Shown here piece by piece: positions 28,801 to 35,194 of a stretch of DNA of 46,655 nucleotides; position 1 is the first letter of the stretch, and each line of letters begins with the position of its first letter. Under the pieces are notes generated by a model. The model saw nothing but the letters and a program-made list of their open reading frames with translations. It did not search any database and was not told the origin of the DNA. Location of the stretch: positions 1-46,655 of the forward strand of contig JAZRAG010000117.1 of the NCBI GenBank assembly GCA_045634445.1. Reading direction: 5' to 3'. Source of the stretch: Spyradenecus sp045634445 (lineage in GTDB: Bacteria; Verrucomicrobiota; Kiritimatiellia; RFP12; DVOR01). The position numbers and the translations under genes are program-made.

Positions 28801-31800
28801 AGTATTCACGGTATATACCGTTGCTGCGATCTTCGCCTTCAATTGAAGCGGCGTATAGCCATCTGCATCAATATCTCCCGTCATTAACTCAAATTCACCG
28901 ACAGCATCTTCACCCGTTACATTCAACGTAATTGCCACGCTATGGAGATCTGCGGGAAGCGTCTTTACTTTAAATAAGGTAAGGCGATCCGTAGCCAACG
29001 TCGGAATGCTTTCAGATACGACAGTCAAGGCATTCGGAAGCGCGCCCAACGTTTCAACCGACAACACACCCGTCGTAACGTCAAGCGTCACGCCATCATT
29101 CAAGACTAACGTGCCATTAATCTTACCAGCGCCTGCCAACGTCTTGTTAGCAGAAACAATTACTTCGCTTGCCGTCCAAGTGCCATTTACCTTAGCAGGA
29201 TAGGCATAATCAGCATGCACCAAAATCTTGCCAGGATTCTTTTGATTTACTGCTGTATCAGCAGCGCAGAAAGTAATTGCACGATTTGCACCTTCAATCG
29301 TCATGTCGCCCATGAAACCTGCGATATCTCCAGAGAAGCGCACTGCATCTGTCGGATTACCGCTCAATTTCACCAAGCCATTCCCTGTTACAGCCCCTCT
29401 AATGGTGTAACCATTATTCGACGAACCGTTTGTATTGTGTAATGTACCATTTACATCAAATTTCGCGTCCGCTGCTGTACCATTTGCAAAATAACAGGTG
29501 AGTGTTTCACCCTCCAAAATTTCAATCGTTGTATTTGGATCAGAGAGGTTCGCTAAATTCCAACCATTAATCGTCTGCGTCAGAATTTTTGCCGTACCTT
29601 CTCCAACAATCGCCTGCGTCCAAGTACCTTTCAACTTTACCACAGAGCCACTATCAATCGAAAGCGTCGTACCAGATGCAGTTGTATTACCTTCAATTGT
29701 TAATGTGGTATCCACATCTTCGGCCACACCATCTGCCTTCATCACGCGAAGCGTTACAGCTCGCGTAGTCGCATTGTTCGTTGTTACATAACCAGAGAAG
29801 GTTGAAGCCTTCGACTGCTTTACAGTAATAACGCGAGATGCGCCAGCGTTATCACCTAAGTCCGCACGGAAATAACCCGTACCAGAGAGCGTACCAATCG
29901 TAATACCAGGTGCAGCCGAAACAACAATACCATTTGTACGATTGTTTTCAACTGCAAGCGGAGTCGTGAAACCTGCAGGAATCACATAGTACCCATTATT
30001 TCCTGCAAATTCCAAGATGCCCGAGCCTACCAAACGCGGAGCCTCTGCTGTCCCATATGCAGTGCTCGTCTCTTCATTCAAGTCCCTGCCTGGCACAAGA
30101 CGTAAACGACCATTCACGACCACAGAACCTGTTGCAGGGAAATTGGCAATCGTTGTAGCTTCAATCGTAGCGCCAGCATCAATCGTTGTACCGCCCGAAT
30201 AGGTGTTGTTTGTGCCCGTAAGTTTCACCGTACCAGCGCCAACAACTTCCAAACTCGAAGAACCACTATACACGCCACCATCATACTTGCCCGAAAGGGT
30301 CAAGATTTTGCCTTCTGCGACATCAAGGGTAAGTTTGCCACCATTGTGCGAACCGATATTACCCTCAATTGTGGCATTGCCTTCTACCGTAATCGTATCG
30401 CCCGAGAACCAGTCATACGCATAGTTATAACCTGTGCCACCTGCACCCTTCAAAAGTGCGCCTTCACGGAGCGTGGTGGTCGTTCCCGTCGGCAAGGACC
30501 AACGAGCCGTACCTGTTACTTCCAAGGTGCCCGCAATATCAAGCGTCGGCGAGCCATTATAATTCGGGCCGTCGCTCGTACCATTCTTGAGCGTAGCTCC
30601 TGAAGCCACCTTCACGGTGCCTGAGAGTCCTGTGCCTTCAAGATTAAAGGTCGTTACACCTTCAACAACATCAAGCGTAGCACCTGATGCGATCTTATTT
30701 GCCGCTGAGCAATTGAGATAGCCCTTAGTGGTCAACGTACCACCATTCGAGATTTCAATCTGCTTATCAAATTCAAACGGAGTTGCTTCCGTGCCACCCG
30801 TCACGACCAACTTACCACCGATGAAAATCTTATTGCTTGATGCCAAGGTTTCGGTCGTCAAGGTATTTGTGCCTGCGATCGTCAATTCGCCACCCGAAAT
30901 CGAAAGCGCTGGAATCACGACATCCGCATCCACCGTCAACGTCGTTGCGCCTGTCAACTTCACTTCCACGGGCGTCGTAATTGTACCCGTAGGAGCAGAT
31001 TCAATCGTAGCGCCATTCAACTTCCAATTCTCGGCAGTAGACCAAAGATTTTCTGCACCAGCTGTAGCGGTATAGGTGTAAACCGTCTGTTCAGGCATCG
31101 TAATCTTCGTGCCATCAACCGTACCCTTCACTTCGTTACCATTCGGTAACACGAAGTAAACAGACGCCGTATCGTCTGCCAAGGTTACAGTTGTCAATTC
31201 CGTAGCACCATAGCCATCAACCTTCACCTTCAAGGTGCAACCTGCCGGCACCGTCATCGTACCGACTTGATCCTTCGTCAAAACAAGGACACCATTATTG
31301 CGCATCGCCAATGCGCAATCCGTTACCGTGGTGTGCGTCAAATCAAGCGTTGCGCCATCAACCACAAGAGAACCCATACCAGAGAAGGCGTTCGTTGGAG
31401 CCGAATCAGCATTGAAGACAACTTCACCTGCAGAAATTGCGATTGGCTTCGATGTGCCCCCATTCCAGAGCAACTGACCTTCGCCAGTCTTTGTAATTGA
31501 TGTCCCATCTGGAGTTGTGACGGTCACCTTCACATCCAAGGTTGCACCCGAAGCAACGTCAATCACACCGCTTTGAATGAAGAGCGTATTGGTCGCCGAA
31601 CCATCTTCGCGATACTCAATCGTATTATTACCCGTAGTAACAATAATCTTTGACGCATCCCCAGTTTGAATCACAAGACCTTCGCTCGCATATGCGGTTG
31701 CGGCACGCGAAAGTTGAAGTTTCGAACCGTTTGCCAGTGTAACGGACTGGACTTTGATATGACCACCACCCGTTGCCGTGGTTCTCAAAATACCATTGTC

Positions 31801-34086
31801 CAAGACCACGTGCGGGCCATTATCTCCATTGAACGGATTCACGCCGGTCAATTCAATCACACCGCCATTCGTTGCCTTAATGTAACCATTGTGAGGCATA
31901 CGGTCAGCGTTCTGATTCGCATTAAACTTCAAAACCGAGCCTTCACCCGTCACGAGGATGGGCTTCTCAGCTGTGGCAACCACCGAGGTCATCGTCGCAT
32001 TGACCAACATCAAGCCTTTTGCGATTTCCAATTGATAGCCGTTGAGCGCAGTGACATCACCAGGATTCCAGTCTTCCTCACAGGTCTTACGAATCTTATC
32101 AACCCCCACAAACTTTGCGAATGGAATACGACTATACCAATCTGCAGCATTGTACGTGGTCACACCCGTGACAGCTGTGGCATCAATGGTCGCGATATTT
32201 GCTATCGCTTCGGTTGTTGCAACAATCGTTACAGAACCCTCACAAACAAGTTTTAGTTTTGCCAACGAAAGCGTGCCATCAATCGTGAACGTTGCGCCAT
32301 CAACCAACGTTACTGTAGCGCTATCAAAAGCCGTCGGCTCAAGTGGTGCTTCATTCCATGTGAGATTCGAAAGCGACACTTCAGTCGCATCAGACGAGGC
32401 GGTAAAAGTCTTTGATTCAATCTCCGATGTTCCTGTATTGATAATCTGCATTGCAAAGAGGCCGCCACGAACAGCATCACCCGTGCCACTCGTACCATGC
32501 GTCAACAAGGTTACATCACCCGAAAGGTTGGGGATAACCATCACGTCAACACCTTCGTTACCGTTTGCAGTAGCCGTTGTGCCCCATGTTGAAGACTCAG
32601 TAACGCCATCACCAAAGATGAGCTCTCTATTCTCGTCATAGGAATAGAAGGTCTCCATGCTACCACTGGTCACCTTAACAGGTCCCCAAACCTTGCCTCC
32701 ATTATCGGTAGCCATGTAAAGCACCACGGCATATTTCGAATACGGAACACCCGAAAGACTCAAATTCCATTGACCATCAAAGTATCCACGATTAACACCG
32801 CCCAACTGTTTAGGCGCCGTATGAGACCACCCGCCGCCCTTTCCATTTACAGTTACCGCAGTCGTTGTCAATTGAATACGGTCTTTATTCACGGGGCTAG
32901 TAACAGAATCGGCCAATGCATTCCACGCGCTACCATCTACTCGTGCAGAAAGCCAACCATATCGCGTACCAGTGCTAAAAGTATCATCACCATAAGCAGA
33001 ATCAACGCGGAAGCTAATCGAATCACGTTCAGGTTCTGCAATCGTTCCTTCTCCACTTGCAGACGTCCAACGCGTATTCAAATCTACGCTTAAAGTCTTC
33101 CCTGCTGCAACTTCAATCGTGTCCAAACGCGCAGGGATTGCAGTAATATCTACATCGGTATTAACGCTCAAGGCGCCCTCAAGTTTATTCGCGCCAATGA
33201 AGGTAATCTTACCTGTGCCGCTCAAGACTACTTGATATGCGGAGAGCGGCAAGTCCATCGTGATCGTTACATCAGCGTTCGCGACCATCTCAACAATCGT
33301 CGTTACGCTGCTCGTAATATTCAACGAAGACAAGAGTGAATCCCCTGTGAGTGTTACGGTTTTACGTGCCAGCGCATTTTCATAAGCGTCATAAGCAGCC
33401 TTCACTTGTTCAGCTGAAAGCGCCTCATTGTAGATACGAACATCTGCTGCGGAAATCGAAAACGATCGATCGGCGCCACCACTTGTAGACGGAGAACACC
33501 CCCAAGCAAAGTATGTCATCTTCGCAGTGTCAGACTTTAAGCTCGCCCACACCGTAGACTCAAGGGTTGTCATCTTTAATTCGCCATTGATGTAACCCTT
33601 TACCGTTCCGTTTTCTTGAACAACGGTCAACAACTGCAAATTGCTTGCAGAGAAATCGTCGGCAGGAATAAATCTGGGGTCGGCATTTGTATATAACCCT
33701 TGGTTAGTGCCATAGACGTACAAACCGCCATTCGTGTTTTCTTCCAACTTGAATTGGTGCGAACTATCCGCGAAACCACATACGTCTCTCCAATTCGGAT
33801 TGGTAGACTTCTTGGTCCACATTGAGAAAGTAAAGTTCTTTGCAGGAACACCACCTGAGATGTCATTATCTGCATTAATCACCTTACCGCTCACCGTATA
33901 AACGGTTTTTCCATAGACTTTTTCGCTCGTTGCAGTACCGCCTGTACCATCCCAGGTGTACACAGGATCAGGCACCGTCACATCTGCGCGTGCATCAAGA
34001 GCTACTGATGCGGCACTCAGCAATACTGTGCAAGGTAACACCTTTGCACTGGCACTCAGAAGGGTTTTAATCCATGTCATTTTCAT
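13816..34086 (-). CDS. Giant secreted beta-strand-repeat protein (6756 residues)
   Basis: This single uninterrupted frame covers 43% of the window. It begins with a signal peptide (about 1-34, ending ALDARA). A LamG/concanavalin-like domain follows (about 37-240), then thousands of residues rich in Thr, Gly, Ala, Val and Asp. These have autotransporter-associated beta-strand repeats such as LTGTNNTYSGGTTIDAGATI (about 1285) and NTYTGGTVI (about 1935), expected to form a long beta-helix. Four copies of a module of about 200 residues lie near 355-552, 2367-2570, 3290-3515 and 4783-5030, and W-rich linkers near 1010, 4020, 5610 and 6150. The C-terminus (ADGLYLYRKSARFLLILQ) has no beta-barrel, PEP-CTERM or LPXTG signal, so its export and anchoring are unknown. 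GAGGAG 7 nt upstream supports the start. The likely role, surface adhesion or polysaccharide contact, is inferred. Confidence 0.9.
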   Translation of the reverse strand: MKMTWIKTLLSASAKVLPCTVLLSAASVALDARADVTVPDPVYTWDGTGGTATSEKVYGKTVYTVSGKVINADNDISGGVPAKNFTFSMWTKKSTNPNWRDVCGFADSSHQFKLEENTNGGLYVYGTNQGLYTNADPRFIPADDFSASNLQLLTVVQENGTVKGYINGELKMTTLESTVWASLKSDTAKMTYFAWGCSPSTSGGADRSFSISAADVRIYNEALSAEQVKAAYDAYENALARKTVTLTGDSLLSSLNITSSVTTIVEMVANADVTITMDLPLSAYQVVLSGTGKITFIGANKLEGALSVNTDVDITAIPARLDTIEVAAGKTLSVDLNTRWTSASGEGTIAEPERDSISFRVDSAYGDDTFSTGTRYGWLSARVDGSAWNALADSVTSPVNKDRIQLTTTAVTVNGKGGGWSHTAPKQLGGVNRGYFDGQWNLSLSGVPYSKYAVVLYMATDNGGKVWGPVKVTSGSMETFYSYDENRELIFGDGVTESSTWGTTATANGNEGVDVMVIPNLSGDVTLLTHGTSGTGDAVRGGLFAMQIINTGTSEIESKTFTASSDATEVSLSNLTWNEAPLEPTAFDSATVTLVDGATFTIDGTLSLAKLKLVCEGSVTIVATTEAIANIATIDATAVTGVTTYNAADWYSRIPFAKFVGVDKIRKTCEEDWNPGDVTALNGYQLEIAKGLMLVNATMTSVVATAEKPILVTGEGSVLKFNANQNADRMPHNGYIKATNGGVIELTGVNPFNGDNGPHVVLDNGILRTTATGGGHIKVQSVTLANGSKLQLSRAATAYASEGLVIQTGDASKIIVTTGNNTIEYREDGSATNTLFIQSGVIDVASGATLDVKVTVTTPDGTSITKTGEGQLLWNGGTSKPIAISAGEVVFNADSAPTNAFSGMGSLVVDGATLDLTHTTVTDCALAMRNNGVLVLTKDQVGTMTVPAGCTLKVKVDGYGATELTTVTLADDTASVYFVLPNGNEVKGTVDGTKITMPEQTVYTYTATAGAENLWSTAENWKLNGATIESAPTGTITTPVEVKLTGATTLTVDADVVIPALSISGGELTIAGTNTLTTETLASSNKIFIGGKLVVTGGTEATPFEFDKQIEISNGGTLTTKGYLNCSAANKIASGATLDVVEGVTTFNLEGTGLSGTVKVASGATLKNGTSDGPNYNGSPTLDIAGTLEVTGTARWSLPTGTTTTLREGALLKGAGGTGYNYAYDWFSGDTITVEGNATIEGNIGSHNGGKLTLDVAEGKILTLSGKYDGGVYSGSSSLEVVGAGTVKLTGTNNTYSGGTTIDAGATIEATTIANFPATGSVVVNGRLRLVPGRDLNEETSTAYGTAEAPRLVGSGILEFAGNNGYYVIPAGFTTPLAVENNRTNGIVVSAAPGITIGTLSGTGYFRADLGDNAGASRVITVKQSKASTFSGYVTTNNATTRAVTLRVMKADGVAEDVDTTLTIEGNTTASGTTLSIDSGSVVKLKGTWTQAIVGEGTAKILTQTINGWNLANLSDPNTTIEILEGETLTCYFANGTAADAKFDVNGTLHNTNGSSNNGYTIRGAVTGNGLVKLSGNPTDAVRFSGDIAGFMGDMTIEGANRAITFCAADTAVNQKNPGKILVHADYAYPAKVNGTWTASEVIVSANKTLAGAGKINGTLVLNDGVTLDVTTGVLSVETLGALPNALTVVSESIPTLATDRLTLFKVKTLPADLHSVAITLNVTGEDAVGEFELMTGDIDADGYTPLQLKAKIAATVYTVNTADYPSLSAALIAGDEGPFGANPTSPMSMIIDFGDAPVDGEPTPGEFVFDFPVEFVKVLVRGTNGGVVTKADVVPDGTSIPSGTPVVVTLTDLEVAAGVNCTMNCTMDAVLVADAARVALNEGVLCTLSYKDTADLSIGAIISGAGQLGFQGTASAGAMKLLSANTYTGGTVIAANTTVEALINGIGSGALTGAGKLVMPDYPESADVRTSMGDADKWTGHFVNTGNLSMGDNANWFGAVGNENSVVEFTGTSTGYLKQAGVSTADLIVTGSITFNNGWSTSGGYTFNGDLLGTGTLATTNTPTDVLKFLGETKDFAGTITVAGGHCIAFGEQADTGTAHEGKLIVAADHTANVAADKTWTAVNGIEVAGTIGGEGTINSKFILADGATLMASKDACLKLAAGAALKLPAAFMIAIPEGETLSAGVPVVVLDRADTDILSLEGVTATVKVGEETVDAAVLALSETGDLIVQIPGVFEAVVPAGETAWEGLQWMIAGAPAANSPGIVDDVLLKPETVGAIVTYSKAPLRAASLSATGDVTLRFSRECITQDMYEAIPTTVKLVETITDLDEKIVVQLAPLKYGALATVTQNDTSASASLTLPDSALIDTGRISINFKANSNYQVSGTEPVGLAGYEVLPEYWSQFAGNNSQDQDVTMVTLPTSKATETLTGVLDFSAGGVYNTGRDDSHAILRGYLDDNGNGINISIDVPDTWTSYKAIIYCATDTANTTFAPRQINGTWYTYANGELVASTNRPGAWGDSNARTELIEGVNTMVVTGLSGDFALVSTRSPSNGPRACVAGIQLIEVKSPAYNLISSVTATVSAADADEAVAWNELEWKDEDGDPAAQPDKTQPVVLVIESDVTLDLSGATAMQIQVLGYGHHIRIIGTVPNSVPFIFSEDTIYRLVETADALPANVLRMPGELRYEYAYDASRSAYVTIPGTTSNFVAGFSGEFTAAGGGIKFSTGDVALSAVTGGTIEGSSVQTQITFSGDSRATATDTLRIGNADVLITDNASVTLTKLALADNSDGLTTNFVIEESARLTVTGNVNNHHESNGSQSSLVFAHWQGVANVTVRDNAALIAEKADAVMTVSGISTLTIEDNAEVRVKGLVVHKGRATCEATVNLKGGKLLIGETGIRDYATTDVNYDFAAGDSMVFNFEGGVLGAMSGTVTLGADTATAVREVTGEPIFESVTGTSLKLMQAEPFLTAGTATNRGGDLCLNALEVNTIDVQGGSVTIVGDVACEVVKVATNATLALDGGVLTTEACAFADSARLQIPVRDRLADCGYVVMSGANAELPDLSTLVLALELDADRTDAEKVLPEQPLVLGAFDENATPNLKGVSLSNNTNNAITDYEVKFVAGDMGEGLYLSLTGNEVLASYEIILTKDKEHTLSQEVADGYPYHHFWAKEPDASVNVPAEGVAVSHTTFTGEQIRVVAQGNQPALLLQTNNTSIATNIVFDLSKWAAAMPDFVAGAVRGVPMSQCLISGGISIVEGYNPTAYFGDGVTFDGVSIEVGADGLYLVARAETRVTRSVSVNFTNVSTPLIAPPAQTGVYAVDVAAWNDFNRVYSSSELKQADMGGVASSIATAATDKSVNTRLQVYTSSVNMLAEAPTSMLKVWLDDANGQLIRIQNAPFATYRVAVIFANDLEGAAYAPVQMGETYYAMDAAGWMRRDIVPYEIRHARTGLLSLAIAGDELWGSTNLPEAAAPVVMGHNALVSDVLTASELEIQLPGVWYGRRYAGIAALQIIEVPQPDTSTDKTFTYTVNTDANLEDLTTDDTTETWTSGAQHKLVLNVANNDVVTVTLPVDFTADSIMVAGEGKVTLKVQNNGGIVLNALAAEGLTGDLTVDFPCAGVAFTAPTGVTTFNASFNNNAQPYTIVAGATLVLGETSGITTDMNEGVASPMLRVNPSSEGTLRRNYSLTEAGHAQGAYAKMTLAYKQVTRNNQTNANADNSAASILVEEGDVFRHSNDYHMSSTLDWNYTQTGGEAFFEGAGNPGGILLFNNDSASNKTATINVSGGRLFTTMIWAWKEGTQATINVSETGVWALGSSGLRTYGADRSITASIVDGGTLELANSELNRHGNGTITVTVEDGVITTTQTTASLNIPVEFAAEETAPTKLAPALASTLVLNATNTGTGFIEVTQGKVAVTATASLAETTVTVKSGATLELRDATADAEKANTLKLEAGATLAVTAADTVTTVRVAGADKLDIADGVIFRLNGEIYSDVTVDVDAGTVTFETKAVAEDVTWDVAQSSGTWADGVAGPWVNTNGTSAVYYNGATVTFPKATGKVDVKVLGDVRPAAITWAAGTASDNIYRFTAADVTSYLTLSGATLDLGGQQVYDVPVATAMNVEIEGANNTYRLVGSLSDDRKTASLSLTGAQQWTNTDAGLQNCGVWCTDGVVLAPRAGETQIVSAMGYPEISGKRSHLSGAGDVTITGGGKVQFAGAIMEGGAEGLAFQNKNFSGKILVKDNSTLDITMVRTYNASRPWDDYVFFALPVESDTATKLNNAGAARWADEVNAGVSVQNGATFRVSGCRSIFGGYRDRENEALLKSFPLEIGYGATAEFAFGERHQMFPHGFRLNGDGAKLLATQNMYLSGGTTIKVAGIGDAADPTDPKAGKDADNAETYQKLTAGISAEVASSDVNGLVPWNTSSASKPLTLDVGEGSTLIVSANLLTPTGDGDALSSFKFEKVGLGALRFTRPIVDGQVDLTMTEGVLGGTTTFTHGATKVAVKAGTVVEAGLSLASLTAESGAIFAIHPQGKQVLSVESLNLAANGTYTLKALNETAVPQAETLAPIKVMGWSAAPSVETVRFVLDDALATKGYAIEVRQDGLYLMKEVVYVRDLSNDVTTAGKYRLEWYAENAWYRLDDPQTMRDYDPLEGEAVTVQFVLPSDPFAAENASYPEKITFVLYKAVSFANIRFVTAVETTDESGAVTTEYKTVPVPVTYEYSLLKETMPEAGDAKRFTWVPTLVLAREDGVGLAQIEVVTPIGYEYSVNNTTVMVYISATQPALNINFTESVTGGTGISDMAAPCGVVPFAGVYWNNATTTPTADCVREHVDANHSIWNLEALPAGMTVEDGEQLPRYTVTYAVSEAKVVASRLSGSANDVLMGSFFAGKRGAALSETLRGVAGLTDAGVEGGWQVRVSAVPFARYDLYIVFAGEVDGAVTYPAVRVKVGNATWRTFSVINGWTAPAAKESTWVGEGALTSVGFVDGSQVLHLRLEAPAGSPLEIAPWDNGLSAEAAAKVGLAAIQIVSCDTGVVMERMKSGKWSDAEGWNRTLADGSSRADAWMDSTAEAPRYATISSLTQLEADIPVAVPYVKFTGKSTMTLTGKEGVISTGAVDLSEMEAGSTVTFSEDFFAEPVNVFLAPNITVSIPENAFGTVENDWNWLQDDATRTSSTSATIQKQLAGDVIFRKAVPYNLDVDAGTLWMDLAANATIASTISGEAGTFAKKGTGTLTHSGTISIGGQNPLRVSEGRLSLSNALTAIDGDATVLVDGGTLEMASGAGFTTGSTVAVDHGTLIVKGTQRWNRPHLRLSNGSRLDKPNGDGGWQGYQFESVIAEGLNNTIGLNSAGSGGPCVDIINGFTLLPGATLTIQGGGGALRVCNGIVDVREGAVLTSQWRVGRGNADGYGAETDVLTKTGTGLWRIERVLSAKGDSKWGQTFVVAEGEACFAFGGANYDVERTTPITVQAGAKLSGNVAFTDKTDVTFEEGAIVRSGVVGVQRSKLTFNKVEFGKDTIFEVDLSNTEALKVNTEALFNGAVTIRLLNMNAFKGEDKCLMTLPKATTINANNFTSPEAVALDAKFEVIEEEGSKSLWLKSANTSYTWTDASDVWSKEEGWMYQGAAITYPEGEAVAARVVANEADVTLTLDDGADTQDYGVWEALSLVATSASGKTVAFEQGATLDETQTPAVYNELYSLLVSRDIWKLGAGKFEVKVPVKYSGIGATGSLSIDEGEMVVRHPLTLDLPSNNASAEILPVPLNVAKDATLTYALETIPVADGVIPVINNVVKYQQLKQSFTDVISGAGTVCVAGENNEITLAATTDHNLNYDVQKGTLIVAGGVETSSHSTLRTIKVASGAKLALNSAYALGGSSNIEWTLNPGAMVATANDARVRGQVTTFAGGAAVFGSLQAELDNVLQVSVPESATLEMGGTWTASEDAAEGTALIKSGKGTLVFNDFAANVPVTISAGTLSLPNGGISLINENNSATSPVWTIASGATLQLNGGSLKLAQQKDNVEVGHLTIASGATLDVGKTVTTLVVPTTFADSATLVFGSENGRVIVNTDVDVNVQGIVTINVDALNPEMNNTAEIELLNFTDANRLGGGVFQLGGNIVAWAENGWTLHDSGKTVKLLRFGNTSYYTWAGDGSEGSTGDGNWANTFWLPSGKTSINDLVAWPTTEENPSVKLQDTNPVDGSDIPEEAMTLDWTLADQTLGSFYVMNDVANYTVKASSGDATFSLNGDFLKTGKGSLAVNRPVEFVGNGALRVLGGMVEFTGDMRAFSGDFTLPVTVAGDAVLRFKSSSNYYLGGLLEGNGTGTITQAGTGNVTIADTVNQIKALSVEAGNLNLTADDQYEIKPEITVAEKASLTIGGVRTGAGEVKMQVNAGATDAAGVLVWNAQAASSSDLAPRLAAIDGVNQPAIVVDTFRYQPQGGHLVIDPNANILKPGFKLEMMSSNNDPTAALWLGKTLEDGRIEVSALTGEGVIGVEPIIIPSTDKWASNRTITVAARGTKIAEVEAFNGNFMGAKTPTMGEIRIGVTIEDGAQSVEGPAYFRYAGESTHETLGTFTISENAVAEITGTWTGDVDVLEKGLLMGNGTIGAMGRTTRVPKGAAIAATAYGQRITDNNIVKNEVIPTTLKIDGTLALEAGSILNTMIRKDQYGDTVASLVSTSTLELPAVLEDNAKDVMLTVNLDIEEGATLSGGVKILGWTNLNGGQKINGTVMVNGEESAEYELRKQADGLYLYRKSARFLLILQ

Positions 34087-34408
34087 AGTTGGGCTCCTCA
34101 GGCAATGGGGGCTAATGTGGGTCCATTGCCATGCTCAATTGTCAGCTGAAAAATTCGGTTGGAAGGGGTGGAAAATTTGTTTTCGCGTACAAAAAGAGGC
34201 GTACACGCGTGGTCACGCGCGTATAAAAAAGTAGCAATCAGACGCTGAATGGGCGCCTTCTTGATTGCTAATTTTGTCTGACTCTTCTGTCGCATCATTT
34301 TCCTTAAGTCTTTGATATGCAATGTGTTAACCAATCCTTTTCGCGCTTCTTTTTCCAGAGGCGTTGGGTACAAGTTACACGATTCGTTTACGGCATATCT
34401 CGCACTAC
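34087..34408 (-). promoter_or_regulatory. Long 5' leader of the giant gene with terminator-like hairpins
   Basis: From the predicted start near 34408, the leader is about 320 nt. On the minus strand TAGCAATCA (34270-34262) pairs with TGATTGCTA (34240-34232), enclosing a GC-rich part that can fold further. The run TTTTTT (34230-34225) follows one base later. A second palindrome, CGCGTG with CACGCG (34219-34206), comes next, with TTTTT at 34195-34191. These resemble intrinsic terminators ahead of the coding region, so attenuation is possible. A small ORF with AAGGA before it starts at 34298/34295 and reads through the first hairpin. I do not annotate it as a gene. Confidence 0.5.
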
Positions 34409-34414
34409 ACTATT

Positions 34415-34442
34415 AGTTTATCAAATCTAGGTCTGTGCGCAA
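34415..34442 (-). promoter_or_regulatory. Predicted promoter of the giant gene
   Basis: On the minus strand TTGCGC (34437-34442), a 16-bp spacer and an extended -10 TGaTAAACT (hexamer 34415-34420) are visible. It is the best sigma-70-like site upstream, but other starts are possible. Confidence 0.45.
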
Positions 34443-34916
34443 ACTTTTTTCTTTCTTTAATAAAAGCGGGGTGCGCTCTTGTGCATGCAGTTGGAGACAA
34501 AAATCAGCAGAGGTTCATGGGCTTTAAACGGGCGATTTGAATGAGGATTTTTGAGGCGGTTGAGGTGGGAACATTTGGGTACATTTCTTTTGCTCTCAAA
34601 TTGGGTGATTTTTGAGCACCCAATTTCATCATTTTAAACGCCAATTTTGTGCGCGTTTTTGGAGTTCTTTTTCTCCTTATTTTTCGCAAAAAATTAGATC
34701 TTTTTGAACCGCCGTTTTTCAAACACTTTTTCGCGTTCTTTTTAGCGGTTTAAATCGCACCCATCTCTTTGCATTTCTTTTCTAACAACTCTTTTATTTT
34801 AAAGTATTTATTCTTTTCCTCTTTTCTTAAAATCTCACCATTTTCTCTTTCTTTTTCACAGTCTTTTTCGGGCGTTTTTTCGTCCGCTTTTTGAGGGGTT
34901 ATTTGAGGGTGTTTTG
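34443..34916. other. AT-rich intergenic stretch without a recognisable gene
   Basis: This part of the divergent gap between the giant gene and the deacetylase is AT-rich, with many T-runs on the + strand. Short leftward frames exist at 34504-34722 and 34750-34989. Both are Lys/Arg-rich, unlike any family I know, and the second runs through the repeat array, so neither looks real. No tRNA or other RNA gene is seen. Confidence 0.6.
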
Positions 34917-34997
34917 AAAACAACCCTTTTTCAACTTCAAAACAAGCCTTTTTGATTTTGAAAACAACCCTTTTTGAAGTCCAAAACAAGCTCTTTT
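34917..34997. repeat. 22-bp-phased A4-N7-T4 repeat array, cluster 4
   Basis: Four 15-bp units start at 34917, 34939, 34961 and 34983, each exactly 22 bp apart and all in the same orientation: AAAACAACCCTTTTT, AAAACAAGCCTTTTT, AAAACAACCCTTTTT and AAAACAAGCTCTTTT. Degenerate relatives flank it near 34901 and 35001. It lies in the divergent gap, about 125 bp upstream of the deacetylase promoter. Confidence 0.87.
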
Positions 34998-35123
34998 CAA
35001 AATGAGGTTTGTTTGCCTTCTCATTTTAGGTCACTTTTCTGTTTTCAAAAGGTCGCGTGGTTGATCGCTTTTCGAATGAGTGCATTTGACTGTCGCGCGA
35101 GCTTGTGCGTGCGCATTTAATTA

Positions 35124-35153
35124 TTGATGTAACGCGTCCTTTTTTGGTATGCT
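35124..35153 (+). promoter_or_regulatory. Predicted promoter of the envelope operon
   Basis: A -35-like TTGATG (35124-35129), an 18-bp spacer and a -10-like TATGCT (35148-35153) precede the deacetylase gene by about 40 bp. The match is moderate. Confidence 0.4.
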
Positions 35154-35194
35154 TTAGGTGTACCTGATTAGATACTTTTTAAGGTGGTATTCAG

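Noticed and set aside
13816..34086. Classical type V autotransporter
   Set aside because: The repeats fit, but there is no C-terminal beta-barrel translocator, so the name would mislead.
34504..34722. A 72-codon leftward frame in the AT-rich gap
   Set aside because: Lys/Arg-rich product of AT-rich DNA, no family, no clear ribosome site.
34750..34989. A 79-codon leftward frame running through repeat cluster 4, and a similar rightward frame at 13052-13522 through cluster 3
   Set aside because: Both start at TTG or within the repeats, and their shared SKRVV-like beginning comes from the repeat DNA itself. The second also overlaps rpsT antisense.
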